This document shows positions 54,050 through 63,744 of a DNA stretch of 64,000 bases, piece after piece (the first letter of the stretch is position 1; the number at the start of each line of letters is the position of its first letter). This stretch comes from Formicincola oecophyllae. Lineage in GTDB: Bacteria > Pseudomonadota > Alphaproteobacteria > Acetobacterales > Acetobacteraceae. The translations under genes were made by a program, and so were the position numbers. The DNA is taken from NCBI RefSeq assembly GCF_006542395.2, contig NZ_CP038231.1, forward strand, positions 1,364,001 through 1,428,000, in the 5' to 3' direction. The notes below the pieces were generated by a model, which saw only the letters and a program-made list of their open reading frames with translations, was not told the origin of the DNA and ran no database searches.

Positions 54050-55351
54050 ATGACAGGCCCACAGGAAAGGCTAGGCAGGATGTCGGCCCCAACAGGGCAC
54101 GGCCCGCAAGGGCAGGCGCACCAGCTGGCTGGCGCTGCAAGGCGCCCTGCGCCACACCACCCCAACCAGCCCCTGCCTGACCAGGAACGCTGGGATGAGG
54201 AGGGGCTGGCCGCCTTTTTCCCGCCTACGCGCTGGCAGCGCTTCAAGCGGGGCTGCGCAGCCCTATTGGGCAGTGGCGCCCAAGGCGGGGTGGAAAAGGC
54301 CCAGCGCCGTTCAGCATGGGGTATGGGGCTTGTGGCGGTTGGCACGCTGGTTGTGGGTGCTGGGGCCTGGCGCTACCAAAGTGGCGCCGCTGGTGGCACC
54401 CCCATTATCGCGCCGCCTGACATCGCCCTCAAAACCCGCCCAGCCGACCCTGGCGGCATGCAGCTGATGGCTGACGAAGGCGGTGAGGACACAGGGGGCG
54501 TGCCTGAGCACGTCCATGTTCAGGAAGCCCCTGAGGAGCCTGACCAGGCGTTGCTCAACCCGCCACCACCACCCCAGGCCACTGTGCCAGCCGCAGGGCA
54601 AGGTGGCGTGAAACTTGCCGCCAACGGCGCCCCAATTCCTGCTCCAACCCCTGCCAATGACGCTGTGGCCGCCGCCCAGGGCGCCGCTGGCAGTGCCTCT
54701 GGGCGGGTGCAGGTAGCTTCAGCCACGGCGGCGCCGCGCACCCCTGGCACGATCTTCGCTGACCCTGCGCCTGAACGCACCATCCATGACGACAGGCCCG
54801 TTGGCGATCTGTCCCAAGGCATGGCGCAGGCTGTCGACCAGGCCCCAGCCGCTGCGGAGGAAGCAGAGAACGCTGGGGGCGCCCCAGCCGACACCGCCCC
54901 TGACGGCCCTGATGACGCAGCCCCCAGCCAGGATGACCAAGCACGTGCTGAGGCAGAACGCCAAGCGCGTGCCGAACGCGCAGCCCAGGCGCGTGAGCAG
55001 GCCCGCCAAGCCCGCGCTGAAGCCGCACGCCAGGCCAGGGAGGCCAGGGAACGCGCAGCGCAAGCAGCCCAGGCGACTGCCGCTGCTAAAAGCGCCAGCG
55101 TGCCGGCCACAGGCCACGTAACGGTGCAGCTGGCGGCCCTTGGCAGCATGGAGGACGCACGCGCAACGTGGCGCCGTTACCAGCAGCGCTTCCCAGCCCT
55201 AGCTGGGCATGAGCCACGCTACCAAACCACCACGCGCGGCGGCAGGCAGTTTGTGCGGCTGCGAACGGGCGGCTTTTCTAAGGAGGGGGCGCGCCAGTTC
55301 TGTGCCAGCGTCACAGCGCGCCACATGACGTGCGCTGTGGCCAATTTCTGA
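54050..55351 (+). CDS. SPOR-domain membrane protein
   Basis: A 433-residue protein. A polar N-terminus of about 88 residues leads to one membrane span (WGMGLVAVGTLVVGAGAWRY). A long periplasmic part is Pro/Ala-rich and then a charged Ala/Arg/Gln/Glu helix (about 307-355). The last 75 residues form a SPOR domain (VTVQLAALGSMEDARATWRRY, then FVRLRTGGFSKEGA), which binds denuded septal peptidoglycan. The start is uncertain; ATG at 54050 or 54080 or TTG at 54023 are all in frame. It lies between argS and tatB. Confidence 0.8.
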   Translation: MTGPQERLGRMSAPTGHGPQGQAHQLAGAARRPAPHHPNQPLPDQERWDEEGLAAFFPPTRWQRFKRGCAALLGSGAQGGVEKAQRRSAWGMGLVAVGTLVVGAGAWRYQSGAAGGTPIIAPPDIALKTRPADPGGMQLMADEGGEDTGGVPEHVHVQEAPEEPDQALLNPPPPPQATVPAAGQGGVKLAANGAPIPAPTPANDAVAAAQGAAGSASGRVQVASATAAPRTPGTIFADPAPERTIHDDRPVGDLSQGMAQAVDQAPAAAEEAENAGGAPADTAPDGPDDAAPSQDDQARAEAERQARAERAAQAREQARQARAEAARQAREARERAAQAAQATAAAKSASVPATGHVTVQLAALGSMEDARATWRRYQQRFPALAGHEPRYQTTTRGGRQFVRLRTGGFSKEGARQFCASVTARHMTCAVANF

Positions 55352-55375
55352 CCAGCCCAGCCCCAGGGGGGAGCG

Positions 55376-56032
55376 ATGTTTGACTTCAGCTGGGCGGAAA
55401 TCGCCATCCTTGTGGCCGTTGCCCTGATTTTCATCGGCCCCAAGGACCTGCCCCACGCGCTGCGCGCCTTGGCCAAGGCCATGGCGGCGTTGCGGCGCCT
55501 GGCTGCGGAATTCCAGGGACATCTTGATGAACTGGTGCGTGCTGCTGACCTCAAGGACAGCATGACGGGCGCCCCACCAAAACCCTCCAGCCCCACGGCC
55601 GCGCCGTGGGCACCCCCTGCCGCCGGGGCAGCCCAGCAGCCCTCCCAACCTTCTGGGGACCTGCCCTTGCCAGCCATGCCGCAACCACCTGCTGAGGCAG
55701 CGCTTGAGGGTGGCGGCCACAGCCCTGCCCCCTTTGCGGAAACGCCGCTGCGCACATTGCAGCAGCCCGCCCCCGCTGCACCCATGGCGGCTGAGGATTA
55801 CGCCCGGGCCACCCCCATTAAGCCGCCAGCGGAACGCGGAACGCCAACGCCGCCTGTGCCGCTTCCCACCATTTTGCCACCACGCACAGCGCAGCGCCTG
55901 GCTGGGGAGATCGCCCAAAGCCACCGCCCCCCCATGCTTCCCCCCCAGGTGACCTACCACAATGGCAAGCGCGTGCTGGTGGGGCTTGAGGACGCAGCCC
56001 ATCCGGAAACAACAGGGGCCACCCCTTCATGA
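55376..56032 (+). CDS. tatB: Sec-independent translocase protein TatB
   Basis: A 218-residue TatA/B-family protein. It starts MFDFSWAEIAILVAVALIFI, followed by GPKDLPHALRALAKAM, the conserved span plus amphipathic helix of TatB (with FxxxGxKDLP). The rest is a Pro/Ala-rich tail. Its stop overlaps the tatC start (ATGA). TatB and TatC form the receptor for twin-arginine substrates such as the amidase at 32.8 kb. No tatA is in the window. Confidence 0.93.
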   Translation: MFDFSWAEIAILVAVALIFIGPKDLPHALRALAKAMAALRRLAAEFQGHLDELVRAADLKDSMTGAPPKPSSPTAAPWAPPAAGAAQQPSQPSGDLPLPAMPQPPAEAALEGGGHSPAPFAETPLRTLQQPAPAAPMAAEDYARATPIKPPAERGTPTPPVPLPTILPPRTAQRLAGEIAQSHRPPMLPPQVTYHNGKRVLVGLEDAAHPETTGATPS

Positions 56033-56922
56033 CGACCACAGGCCACCATCCCGACCCTGACCTGCGCACAGACAGCGCGCCAAGCCCTGCCGAACCTGGT
56101 GCGGAGCAAGCCCGTTCCTTCCTGGGGGAGCCACCAGGCGACAAAGCCATGCCCTTGCTTGACCATCTGGTGGAGCTGCGCCGGCGCCTGCTTTGGTGCT
56201 TGGTGACGTTCGTCCTGGCCTTTGCCGTTTGCTACCATTTCTCAGACGACATCTATCGCTTCCTGGCCGCCCCCCTGGCGCGCATCATGAAGGCGCGCGG
56301 CGAGCAGCCGCACCTGATCTACACAGCCCTTTATGAAGCCTTCTTCACCAATGTGCGCGTGGCTGTTTTCGGCGCGATGTTTCTTTCCTTCCCCATGGTG
56401 GCGGCGCAGGCCTGGATCTTCATCGCCCCTGGCCTTTACAGGAACGAGAAACGGGCCTTCCTGCCTTTCCTGGTCGCTACCCCCGTCCTGTTCCTGGCTG
56501 GCGCCGCCTTGGCCTACTATGTGGTGTTCCCTTACGCTTGGGCCTTCTTCCTGTCCTTCCAGCAGAGCGGCAGCGACAGCAGCATGGGGATTGAGCTGCA
56601 GGCGCGGGTTTCAGAATACCTCACCCTTGTCACCAAGATGATCCTGGGTTTTGGGATATGCTTTGAACTGCCTGTCGTTTTGACCTTGCTTGTGCGCTGC
56701 GGCTTGGTGACCACAGCCCAGTTGAAGCGCTTCAGGCGTTACGCTTATGTGGCGGCCTTCGCTGTGGCGGCCGTCATCGCGCCGCCAGACGCCATCACCA
56801 TGCTGAGCCTGGCCATTCCGCTGGTGGCGCTTTATGAAGTGTCCATCATCGCAGCCAGCCTTGTGCAGCGCGACAGCGCCAAGGGCGCAAGCCCTGCCGG
56901 AGATGGCCAGGAAGTCGCCTGA
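56029..56922 (+). CDS. tatC: Sec-independent translocase protein TatC
   Basis: A 297-residue protein with six membrane segments. It has the family start MPLLDHLVELRRRLLW (about 40), the segment FFTNVRVAVFGAMFLSFPMV and ITPGLY-like IAPGLYRNEKR, and EYLTLVTKMILGFGICFELP. The first 35 residues are a polar extension. It follows tatB with an overlap and precedes serS by 44 bp. Confidence 0.96.
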   Translation: MTTTGHHPDPDLRTDSAPSPAEPGAEQARSFLGEPPGDKAMPLLDHLVELRRRLLWCLVTFVLAFAVCYHFSDDIYRFLAAPLARIMKARGEQPHLIYTALYEAFFTNVRVAVFGAMFLSFPMVAAQAWIFIAPGLYRNEKRAFLPFLVATPVLFLAGAALAYYVVFPYAWAFFLSFQQSGSDSSMGIELQARVSEYLTLVTKMILGFGICFELPVVLTLLVRCGLVTTAQLKRFRRYAYVAAFAVAAVIAPPDAITMLSLAIPLVALYEVSIIAASLVQRDSAKGASPAGDGQEVA

Positions 56923-56966
56923 ACAGCCCAGTTAGCCCCACCGTTTAAACCGACCGGAACCACCCC

Positions 56967-58232
56967 ATGCATGACATCAAAGCCCTGCGCGCCGCCCCTG
57001 AAGCTTTTGATGCGGCCTTGAAGCGCCGCGGCATGGAACCTGTGGCCACCCTTCTGGTGGAGAGAGACGCCCAACGCCGCCAGGCCCTGGCCGAACTGCA
57101 GGAAGCTCAGGCGCGCCGCAAGACCCTGGCCAAGGAGATTGGCCAGGCTAAGCGCGCCAAGCAGGACAGCACGGCGCTGGAGGGGGAGGCCGTGGCCCTG
57201 CGCGAGCGCATCGCGGGGCTGGAGGAAACCGCCAACACTATTCAGGCGGAAATTGACGATACCCTCATGCGGTTGCCCAATGTCCTGGACAGCGCCGTGC
57301 CTGATGGGCGCGATGAGCAGGACAATGTCGAAATCAAGCAGGTTGGCAAGCGCCCTGACTTCGCCTTCACCCCCAAGCAGCATTTTGAGCTGGGGGAGGC
57401 GCTGGGGCTGATGGACTTCCCCACAGCCGCCAAAATCGCCGGCAGCCGTGCCGTGATGCTGAAAGGCGCGCTGGCGCGGCTGGAGCGCGCCCTGGGCCAG
57501 TTCATGCTGGACACCCACACGGGGGAATTCGGCTACCAGGAGACCACGGTGCCTGTCCTGGTCAACACGGCAGCCATGACGGGCACGGACAAGCTGCCCA
57601 AATTCGCTGAGGATTCATTCCGCACCACAGATGATCGCTGGCTCATCCCCACAGGGGAAGTGCCGCTGACGGCTTCCGTGATGGGGGACATCCTGCCGGC
57701 GGAGGCGCTGCCGATGCGCCTCACCACCCTTTCGCAGTGCTTCCGGTCAGAGGCTGGCTCCGCTGGGCGGGACGTACGCGGCATGTTGCGCCAGCACCAA
57801 TTCACCAAGTGCGAGCTGGTCTCCATCGTGGCGCCTGAGGACAGCGCGGCGGAGCATGAGCGCATGACGCGCGCCGCCGAAACCGTCCTGGAGCGGCTGG
57901 GCATCCCTTACCGCCGCGTTCTTCTGTGCGCTGGGGACACAGGCTTTGGCGCTGCTAAGACCTTTGACCTGGAAGCCTGGATGCCAGGCCAGGATGCTTG
58001 GCGGGAGGTCTCCTCCTGCTCCAACACGCGTGACTTCCAGGCGCGCCGCATGAATGCGCGCTACCGCGGGGCGGATGGCAAGCCGCAGTTCCTCCATACC
58101 CTCAATGGCTCTGGGCTGGCTGTGGGGCGCGTCCTGATCGCCGTGATGGAAAACTTCCAGAACGCGGACGGCACCATCACCATCCCCGAACCCCTCCGCC
58201 CCTATATGGGTGGAATGGAGAAAGTGGGCTGA
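56967..58232 (+). CDS. serS: Seryl-tRNA synthetase
   Basis: A 421-residue class II synthetase. The N-terminal coiled-coil tRNA arm is at about 30-105. Motif 2 is [20 protein letters not shown] ([15 protein letters not shown]) and motif 3 is [23 protein letters not shown] at 56967. The tatB-tatC-serS order is common in alphaproteobacteria. Confidence 0.97.
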   Translation: MHDIKALRAAPEAFDAALKRRGMEPVATLLVERDAQRRQALAELQEAQARRKTLAKEIGQAKRAKQDSTALEGEAVALRERIAGLEETANTIQAEIDDTLMRLPNVLDSAVPDGRDEQDNVEIKQVGKRPDFAFTPKQHFELGEALGLMDFPTAAKIAGSRAVMLKGALARLERALGQFMLDTHTGEFGYQETTVPVLVNTAAMTGTDKLPKFAEDSFRTTDDRWLIPTGEVPLTASVMGDILPAEALPMRLTTLSQCFRSEAGSAGRDVRGMLRQHQFTKCELVSIVAPEDSAAEHERMTRAAETVLERLGIPYRRVLLCAGDTGFGAAKTFDLEAWMPGQDAWREVSSCSNTRDFQARRMNARYRGADGKPQFLHTLNGSGLAVGRVLIAVMENFQNADGTITIPEPLRPYMGGMEKVG

Positions 58233-58240
58233 AAAGGGAA

Positions 58241-59164
58241 TTAATTTGGAGTCCTATAGAAATAGCTAGAATATTTTCTCTGTAACGTAGAGCGCAGATG
58301 GTCCAGATCCGGGAAAACTGTGCTTTCATTGATGCCAAAGAACGTATCCAGTTCATCCAGGATTCGTTCCTTGGCAGCGCTGGCAACAGGTATTTTCCAG
58401 TAACTGTAATCTTCATCTAAGGATTTGTTTTTAGGCCCAAAAAGGATGAAAGACCCTTTTTGAGCTACAATTCTTTTGTTGGAAAGGCGGGGTCTAAGGA
58501 GGAAGTGCTTATTAAAGCACGCATCTATTTCTTTTTTTAACTTTGTTGGAATATCATAAGATTCACCTATTTTATTTTTAATCATCTTATTGAAAATCTC
58601 ACTTCTTTTTTCAATTAATATTTCTTTATATCCTTCAATAAGGATTTTATCCTCCAAAAAATCAGGATCAATTTCGAATAATTTATCCGCGGTTGAGGAA
58701 AAAATTAATGATGATAGAGCATTGATGTATGGGTCACTTTCAAAGCAAATATGATCTGTTTTGGGATTAAAAACAAATGAGTTTCCATTTACGGAATTGT
58801 CATCGCAACAAGCGAAATAAAGTCCAATTAACATATCTTCTGAGATGTCAAGTAAGCGAGTGGGTATACTGAAGTGCTGCATCCGTACCAATTTTTGAAT
58901 AATGGTGAGATCATCGCGAAACTCTTCAGGCTGAGCTGAAAGAGCTTCATTATATATAAATGATTCATTATAGTATAAAAATCTATCTCTAAAAACAGTA
59001 GGTGTTAGCTCCCATGTTTCATTATTTTGGCCACGAAAGTAAAGAGGATTATATTGATCGAACTTTAATTTACCAGTGCTATAATTTCCTCCCTGGATTT
59101 CTTTACAAATCTCCAGCGCTTTGCCGACAGAATCAATAACTGAATCAATTTCTTTGACTGCCAT
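58241..59164 (-). CDS. FRG-domain protein, AT-rich
   Basis: A 307-residue protein. The FRG signature starts with LYFRGQNNETWELTPTVFR (about 40-58), then LVRMQHFSIPTRLLDIS (about 92-108) and IVAQKGSFILFG (about 230). The FRG domain is a predicted alpha-helical/ADP-ribosyl-like fold found in abortive-infection and other phage defence proteins, but its activity is unclear. Base composition is far lower in GC than all neighbours and rare AT-rich codons are frequent, a sign of recent transfer. It is convergent with serS (8-bp gap). AGGA lies eight bases before the ATG. Confidence 0.85.
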   Translation of the reverse strand: MAVKEIDSVIDSVGKALEICKEIQGGNYSTGKLKFDQYNPLYFRGQNNETWELTPTVFRDRFLYYNESFIYNEALSAQPEEFRDDLTIIQKLVRMQHFSIPTRLLDISEDMLIGLYFACCDDNSVNGNSFVFNPKTDHICFESDPYINALSSLIFSSTADKLFEIDPDFLEDKILIEGYKEILIEKRSEIFNKMIKNKIGESYDIPTKLKKEIDACFNKHFLLRPRLSNKRIVAQKGSFILFGPKNKSLDEDYSYWKIPVASAAKERILDELDTFFGINESTVFPDLDHLRSTLQRKYSSYFYRTPN

Positions 59165-59183
59165 TTAAACATTCCTAACAAAC

Positions 59184-59210
59184 AAAAAGGAGGATGAATC
59201 ATCACCCTCC
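59184..59210 (-). terminator. Leftward terminator before FRG gene
   Basis: On the leftward strand GGAGGGTGA and TCATCCTCC pair (one mismatch) and are followed by TTTTT. It ends the transcript of the upstream protein at 59275-60123 and separates it from the FRG gene, only 20 bp on. Confidence 0.72.
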
Positions 59211-59274
59211 CTAAACCAAACATTCCCATGAAAAGCAACTTTAGCCGCTCAGGCCTTTGCGCTTTGGCTGTGGG

Positions 59275-60123
59275 TCAGCCTGGGAAGAAGTCCATTTTGC
59301 CGAAGCGGTTGTCATCCACCTGGTTGCAGAGGAACAGACGGCTGCCCAGCGTTTTGCCGTCTTCCTTGAAGCCATGGAAATGCACGCCGTCTTCAGAGAA
59401 GGCCACGCGGATGTAGCGCTTGCCTGAGATGGCGTCAGCGATCTCAATGAACAGGCGGCGGCCTTCCTCATTGCCGAAGGCGAAGGCGTAATGGCATTCG
59501 GAACCGCGGCGGGCTGCGTCAATCAGCAGGTCGTTGTCCTTGGCGCGCACTGTGGTGATGGAGCGGTTGCGTGAGCTGAAGCGGGAGAACCCCTCCAGGT
59601 CTTTGGAGACTTTCAGCGCGTTGATGAGCGTCTGGCCGTCAGGGACGTTGAAAATGCCGCCTTCCGCATTGGGCGTGAACAGCTTGGCGTTCTTGCCGTG
59701 CGGGATGATGGAGGTGGTGCCTGTGCTGTCCGCCCCGAATCCTGACGGCCAGATGAGGTCAAGCGAGCGCAGCATGGGACCAAAGCCCGCCACAAGCTTG
59801 ATGTCAGCATGGATGGAGGCCGTGCCTGCGGTGATTTTCCCATCCGTGCAGAAGCCGTATTTCAACGTCAGGGTTGGCACGCCGCAGAAGCTCATGATGT
59901 CGAGCGCGACATGGCGTTCAGAGCTGTTCTGGAAGCTGGCGATGTTGTAATCGCCGCCCTTTTCCGCCTGGAGCTGGTCAGCCAAGGTGGCGCTGAAGGA
60001 ATAGGGGGCGGGGGAGATGCGGCCCTTCAGCGCTGTGGTGGGGTCGCTGAGGCCAAAGTCGAATGTGTATTCGGGGGACTGGGCACGCAGGATGGAGGCG
60101 GGGAGGGGGGGCACGGTGGCCAT
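59275..60123 (-). CDS. Unrecognised protein, 282 residues
   Basis: A 282-residue soluble protein of no recognised family. There is no signal peptide or membrane span. The sequence is rich in beta-type segments (GKRYIRVAFSEDGVHFHGF near the end; MSFCGVPTLTLKYGF near 78), with a middle region around SFGADSTGTTSII-like turns. ATG at 60123 is preceded by a GGAGG-like run. A terminator follows. Codon use is like the host. It is probably a conserved hypothetical protein of acetic acid bacteria, but nothing in it gives a function. Confidence 0.7.
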   Translation of the reverse strand: MATVPPLPASILRAQSPEYTFDFGLSDPTTALKGRISPAPYSFSATLADQLQAEKGGDYNIASFQNSSERHVALDIMSFCGVPTLTLKYGFCTDGKITAGTASIHADIKLVAGFGPMLRSLDLIWPSGFGADSTGTTSIIPHGKNAKLFTPNAEGGIFNVPDGQTLINALKVSKDLEGFSRFSSRNRSITTVRAKDNDLLIDAARRGSECHYAFAFGNEEGRRLFIEIADAISGKRYIRVAFSEDGVHFHGFKEDGKTLGSRLFLCNQVDDNRFGKMDFFPG

Positions 60124-60744
60124 GGGCGCAGATCCTTTTCAGACCTTCAGGAGGGCGAATTCAACGCCGGCAACCCCCTGGTCACAGGGCCAATGGAACC
60201 GCTGGCGGAATGTTTCCCAACCACCCTAAAGCTTTTTTTAGAGTGCGTGCCTAAACTTTTGGACAGGCGAAGCAAGCCCTTGGCGCATGGCTCGCGTTGT
60301 GCAGGCCCCAGCCCTTCCCCTCCCTTTTTGGTGCCTGGTGCGGCTGGCGCGGGGGATATGCGGCCTTTCAGCGTTGTTTTGTGAGGCCCAGCTCCGCCCA
60401 GCAGCCAGCGCCTTATGCAGTCGCCTTAGACAGTGCTTTGTGTGGGACAGGAAGGAAGAATGAAGAGGGGGGAGGCTTGGACCCCATCCCCCTTACAGCG
60501 ATGTTGCCTGTGGGCTCAGGCTGCGCCCTGCACGCTTCAAGGGCGTGCCTGTCATTAAGGCCATTAAGATAAGGCCAGGCCGTTAAAAGCTACTGCGGGC
60601 AGGTCATCTTTTCAGGCGCCCAAGGCTGGCCAGGAAGAGGACAGGCCCACACCACCCTCCAGGCCAAGATACCGCAACAAGGGCACAGGCGCCCTTGCTG
60701 GTAGGCTACCTGCCCCAGCCTGGCTGGCGGCTGCCTTTAGGCCC
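60124..60744. other. Intergenic region
   Basis: This 621-bp gap between two leftward genes has no supported gene. It has a short inverted repeat CAAGGGC/GCCCTTG (60678-60697) without T run. It should hold the promoter of the 282-residue protein and the end of the helicase transcript. Confidence 0.4.
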
Positions 60745-63444
60745 TTAGGCCCTGCTGCGGGGCTTACTGTTGCCGCGCTTGGGGCGCTTGCCTGTGCCGG
60801 CGCCAGCCCGCCCACGGTGGGGGCTGGTGCCTTTGGCCTTGGGCGTATCCTTGCCGCGCCCACGCCCTGGGCGGGGGCCAGCGCCACCAGCACCAGGGCG
60901 GCCACGGCCGCCACTGCGGTAGCCTTGGCGCTGGCGGGAGCTTTCGCGCATCTGGCTCTGGTTGCGCAGAACGCCTTCAATCCACTCATTGAGGTCGGCT
61001 GCGGTTTTTTCCGCCCCCTCAATGTCGGCATAGACTTCAGGGAAGCGCTGCGCCAACCAGCGCCACGTCACCAGCAGGCGGTGGCGCTTCTCCGCCCTGC
61101 CAAGCTCCTCGTTGGAGGCAAGTTCCGGCCGGGGCAACATGCCCATGCCAGGCGGCGGCACCTTCTGGCCACGCGCATGCTGGGCGGCCCAGTCCACCAG
61201 CAGGGGCAGGTCGTTGTCGCGCGTGTTGACGGGGCACATGGCGTAGGTCCAGCGCGTCTGCAGGTCCAGGCCATCGATCCCCTCCAGCGCAGCGGCGATC
61301 TCCATAGACTGATCCATGTCGGCCAAGCGGTAGTTGGGGTCGTCCGGGCGCAGGACGGCGCGCTTGATGCGCGCCAGCACGCCATAGAGGCTGTCTGTGC
61401 CGATCTCGTCCGCCACGGCCTGGATGATGTCGGCGTCTGGCTGGACGTAGGGGCGCAGCTCCTCCTGCGGTTCCGGTGGGGCGTCAAGCATCTTCTTGAT
61501 ATAGGTCGGGCTGCCGGCGCCTTCCAGAACGCATACAAGCCCTTCCTCATGCATGCCGTAGCGCCCGGCGCGCCCACCGATCTGCTTGATCTCCTGCGTG
61601 GTCAAGGTGCGTGTGTTGCGCCCATCGAACTTCTGGAGGGAGCTGAACACAACCCGCTTGATGGAGAGGTTCAGCCCCATGCCGATGGCGTCCGTGGCGA
61701 TGAGAACGTCCGCCTCCCCACTGTTGAAGCGTGCAGCCTCCGCCCGGCGCACCTCTGGGCTGAGGGCGCCGTAAATAACGGCCACCTTCTTGCCCTGCGC
61801 CATCAGCTGGGCGCGCAAGTCCAGCACCTCCCGCCTAGAGAAGGCGATGAGGGCATCGCCTGTCGTCAGCTCCTCCAGCGCCAGGGCGCCACCAGCCTTG
61901 AGAGGGCTTTTGCGCTCTAAGTGGATCTCGTCCACCTCGTCACCGCACAAGGCCGCGATGCGCTTGACGTGAGGAATGCAGTCAGCAGCGCCCAGGATGA
62001 AAATGTGCCGCGCTGGAACACCCATGATGGCGGCCGTCCAAGCGGCGCCGCGGTCCTGGTCTGAAAGCATCTGGGCTTCGTCAATCAAGGCCACGTCAAC
62101 GGGACGGTTGAAGCCGCACATCTCCACCGTTGCAGCGTTGTGCTTGGCGGTTGGGTCGATGATGCGCTCCTCCCCCGTGGTGAGGGAGGCAGGCACCCCC
62201 CGGCTGACCAGGGCCTCGCGGAATTCATGGGCCAAAAGGCGCAGCGGGGCCAGCGCCACGCCGCTTTCAGCGTTGGCCAGGGTGGTCAGGGCAGTGTGGG
62301 ACTTGCCTGAGTTGGTCGGCCCCGTCACCAGCGTGATGCGGCGCTTCATGGAGCGCGCTGTGGTGAAGTGGCCAGCGAAGCGGTCCATGGAGGCCACGCG
62401 CGCAATGGCCGCGTTGGCTGGGGCGGAGCTGGCGTTGGCTTCGGCGTCAGCCAGGGCCACGGCGCTTTCGCCTGCCACCTGCTGGGCGGCCTCTGGCTCC
62501 GTGATGGGGGCGTGGGCTGGGCCGTTGCGCCCTTCGCGCCAGTGGCGCACCAGCGGCTTGATGGATTTGAGCTCGGCTGGGTCGAAGCGGAAGACCTCCT
62601 GCCCATCAGGCAGGGTTTCGCGCTGGGCGATGGGCAGGCGGTTTTCAGCGAACCAGCGCAGCGCCTCCCTGCGGGAACAGTGGAGGATGGCGGGCAGGGC
62701 GTCAAAATCGACCAGGGTCGCTTCCCACTGGCGCAGGCGCTCCAGCTCCTGCGCTTTGCGTTCCTCAGCGCGGCGGCGGATTTCGGCGCGTTCACGCTCG
62801 CGCCTCTCCTCAGCGACCAGCATTTCGTCAGCCAGGCCGCCATCAACCCCGCCGAAGGCGCGTCCAATGCTTTGGGCCAGGCGCTCCCCCTGCTTGGCCG
62901 TCAGGAACAGGCCCATGCTGCTGAATTCACCGCGCGCCTCACGCTGGACGTCCTCTGGCGTGTCGCCAAGGGTGCGCCAGCGCTTCTCCACCACAGCGGC
63001 CAAGGCGTCCTCCAAGGCGGCCTGGGTGGCCAAGGGGTCCTTGACCTGGTTGGCAGCGGCTGTAGCGTCAGCGCGGCGCACCCAGACATCGCCCTGCTTC
63101 TGGGCGTTGGTCAGCAGGTCATTGGCCCAACCGCGCCGCCTGACGCGGCAAAGCATGTCCAGGAAGGCCGGCCCCTCCACCACGGCTTTCAGGGGCGTTG
63201 CGCTGTCCTGGGCGGCCGCGCGCCCCTGCAGGTTGCCTTTGACCATCTGGGTCAGGCTATCCCGCTCCTGGGGGGTGATAGCAAGGCGCCCCCCAAAGCC
63301 TTGCTCCGCGTCAGTCACTGCCTGGGCGGCAGCGCTGGACAGGGCCGCTTCAGCGTGGGGCGCTGGGGCATTATTATTGTTGTTTTCGCTGTCAGCGCTG
63401 CCAGCATCCAGGTGGAGTGGCGCGCGGGGTGTCAATGTGTTCAT
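60745..63444 (-). CDS. Suv3/MgpS-like helicase
   Basis: An 899-residue SF2 helicase. A long N-terminal region with an HTH-like/coiled part (about 200-330) precedes the helicase core: Walker A VTGPTNSGKSHTAL (about 378), Walker B ALIDEAQMLSDQDRG (about 455), ATDAIGMGLNLSIKRVVF (motif V) and QIGGRAGRYG (motif VI, about 625). The C-terminus is Arg/Gly/Pro-rich and basic. These helicases, relatives of mitochondrial Suv3, unwind RNA and probably work in RNA turnover. ATG at 63444. Confidence 0.9.
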   Translation of the reverse strand: MNTLTPRAPLHLDAGSADSENNNNNAPAPHAEAALSSAAAQAVTDAEQGFGGRLAITPQERDSLTQMVKGNLQGRAAAQDSATPLKAVVEGPAFLDMLCRVRRRGWANDLLTNAQKQGDVWVRRADATAAANQVKDPLATQAALEDALAAVVEKRWRTLGDTPEDVQREARGEFSSMGLFLTAKQGERLAQSIGRAFGGVDGGLADEMLVAEERRERERAEIRRRAEERKAQELERLRQWEATLVDFDALPAILHCSRREALRWFAENRLPIAQRETLPDGQEVFRFDPAELKSIKPLVRHWREGRNGPAHAPITEPEAAQQVAGESAVALADAEANASSAPANAAIARVASMDRFAGHFTTARSMKRRITLVTGPTNSGKSHTALTTLANAESGVALAPLRLLAHEFREALVSRGVPASLTTGEERIIDPTAKHNAATVEMCGFNRPVDVALIDEAQMLSDQDRGAAWTAAIMGVPARHIFILGAADCIPHVKRIAALCGDEVDEIHLERKSPLKAGGALALEELTTGDALIAFSRREVLDLRAQLMAQGKKVAVIYGALSPEVRRAEAARFNSGEADVLIATDAIGMGLNLSIKRVVFSSLQKFDGRNTRTLTTQEIKQIGGRAGRYGMHEEGLVCVLEGAGSPTYIKKMLDAPPEPQEELRPYVQPDADIIQAVADEIGTDSLYGVLARIKRAVLRPDDPNYRLADMDQSMEIAAALEGIDGLDLQTRWTYAMCPVNTRDNDLPLLVDWAAQHARGQKVPPPGMGMLPRPELASNEELGRAEKRHRLLVTWRWLAQRFPEVYADIEGAEKTAADLNEWIEGVLRNQSQMRESSRQRQGYRSGGRGRPGAGGAGPRPGRGRGKDTPKAKGTSPHRGRAGAGTGKRPKRGNSKPRSRA

Positions 63445-63744
63445 GGGGGTTTAATAAAGGTTTCGGCTGCACGCTTCAATTAAAACTCCTGACAGGCGCA
63501 GCCAGGCCATGGTGGGCAAGATCGGGGGCAAAGCGCCTATGACGGCACGGCGGGGCTGGAAGGCGCCGCACCTTAGTCAGCCCACGCCTTTCAGTCCCCT
63601 ACCTTTCAGCCTCTATCTTTCAGCATGGCCTGTCATGGCCTATCATGGGGCCCCTTCAGCTGGCCCAACCGCCCCCACCCCTTGCTTATGGGGCGGCCAT
63701 GCCAACCCCACACCCCAGCTATCAGAGCAATTGCAAGAGCACCC
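63445..63744. other. Intergenic region between helicase and reductase
   Basis: A 300-bp gap between divergent genes. I see no gene and no clear promoter hexamers; promoters for both genes should lie here. The middle part is rich in CCTTTCAG repeats (near 63588-63625). Confidence 0.4.

Noticed and set aside
61976-63454. 492-codon rightward open frame opposite the helicase
   Set aside because: It is Ser/Arg/Ala-rich shadow; the helicase motifs are on the other strand.
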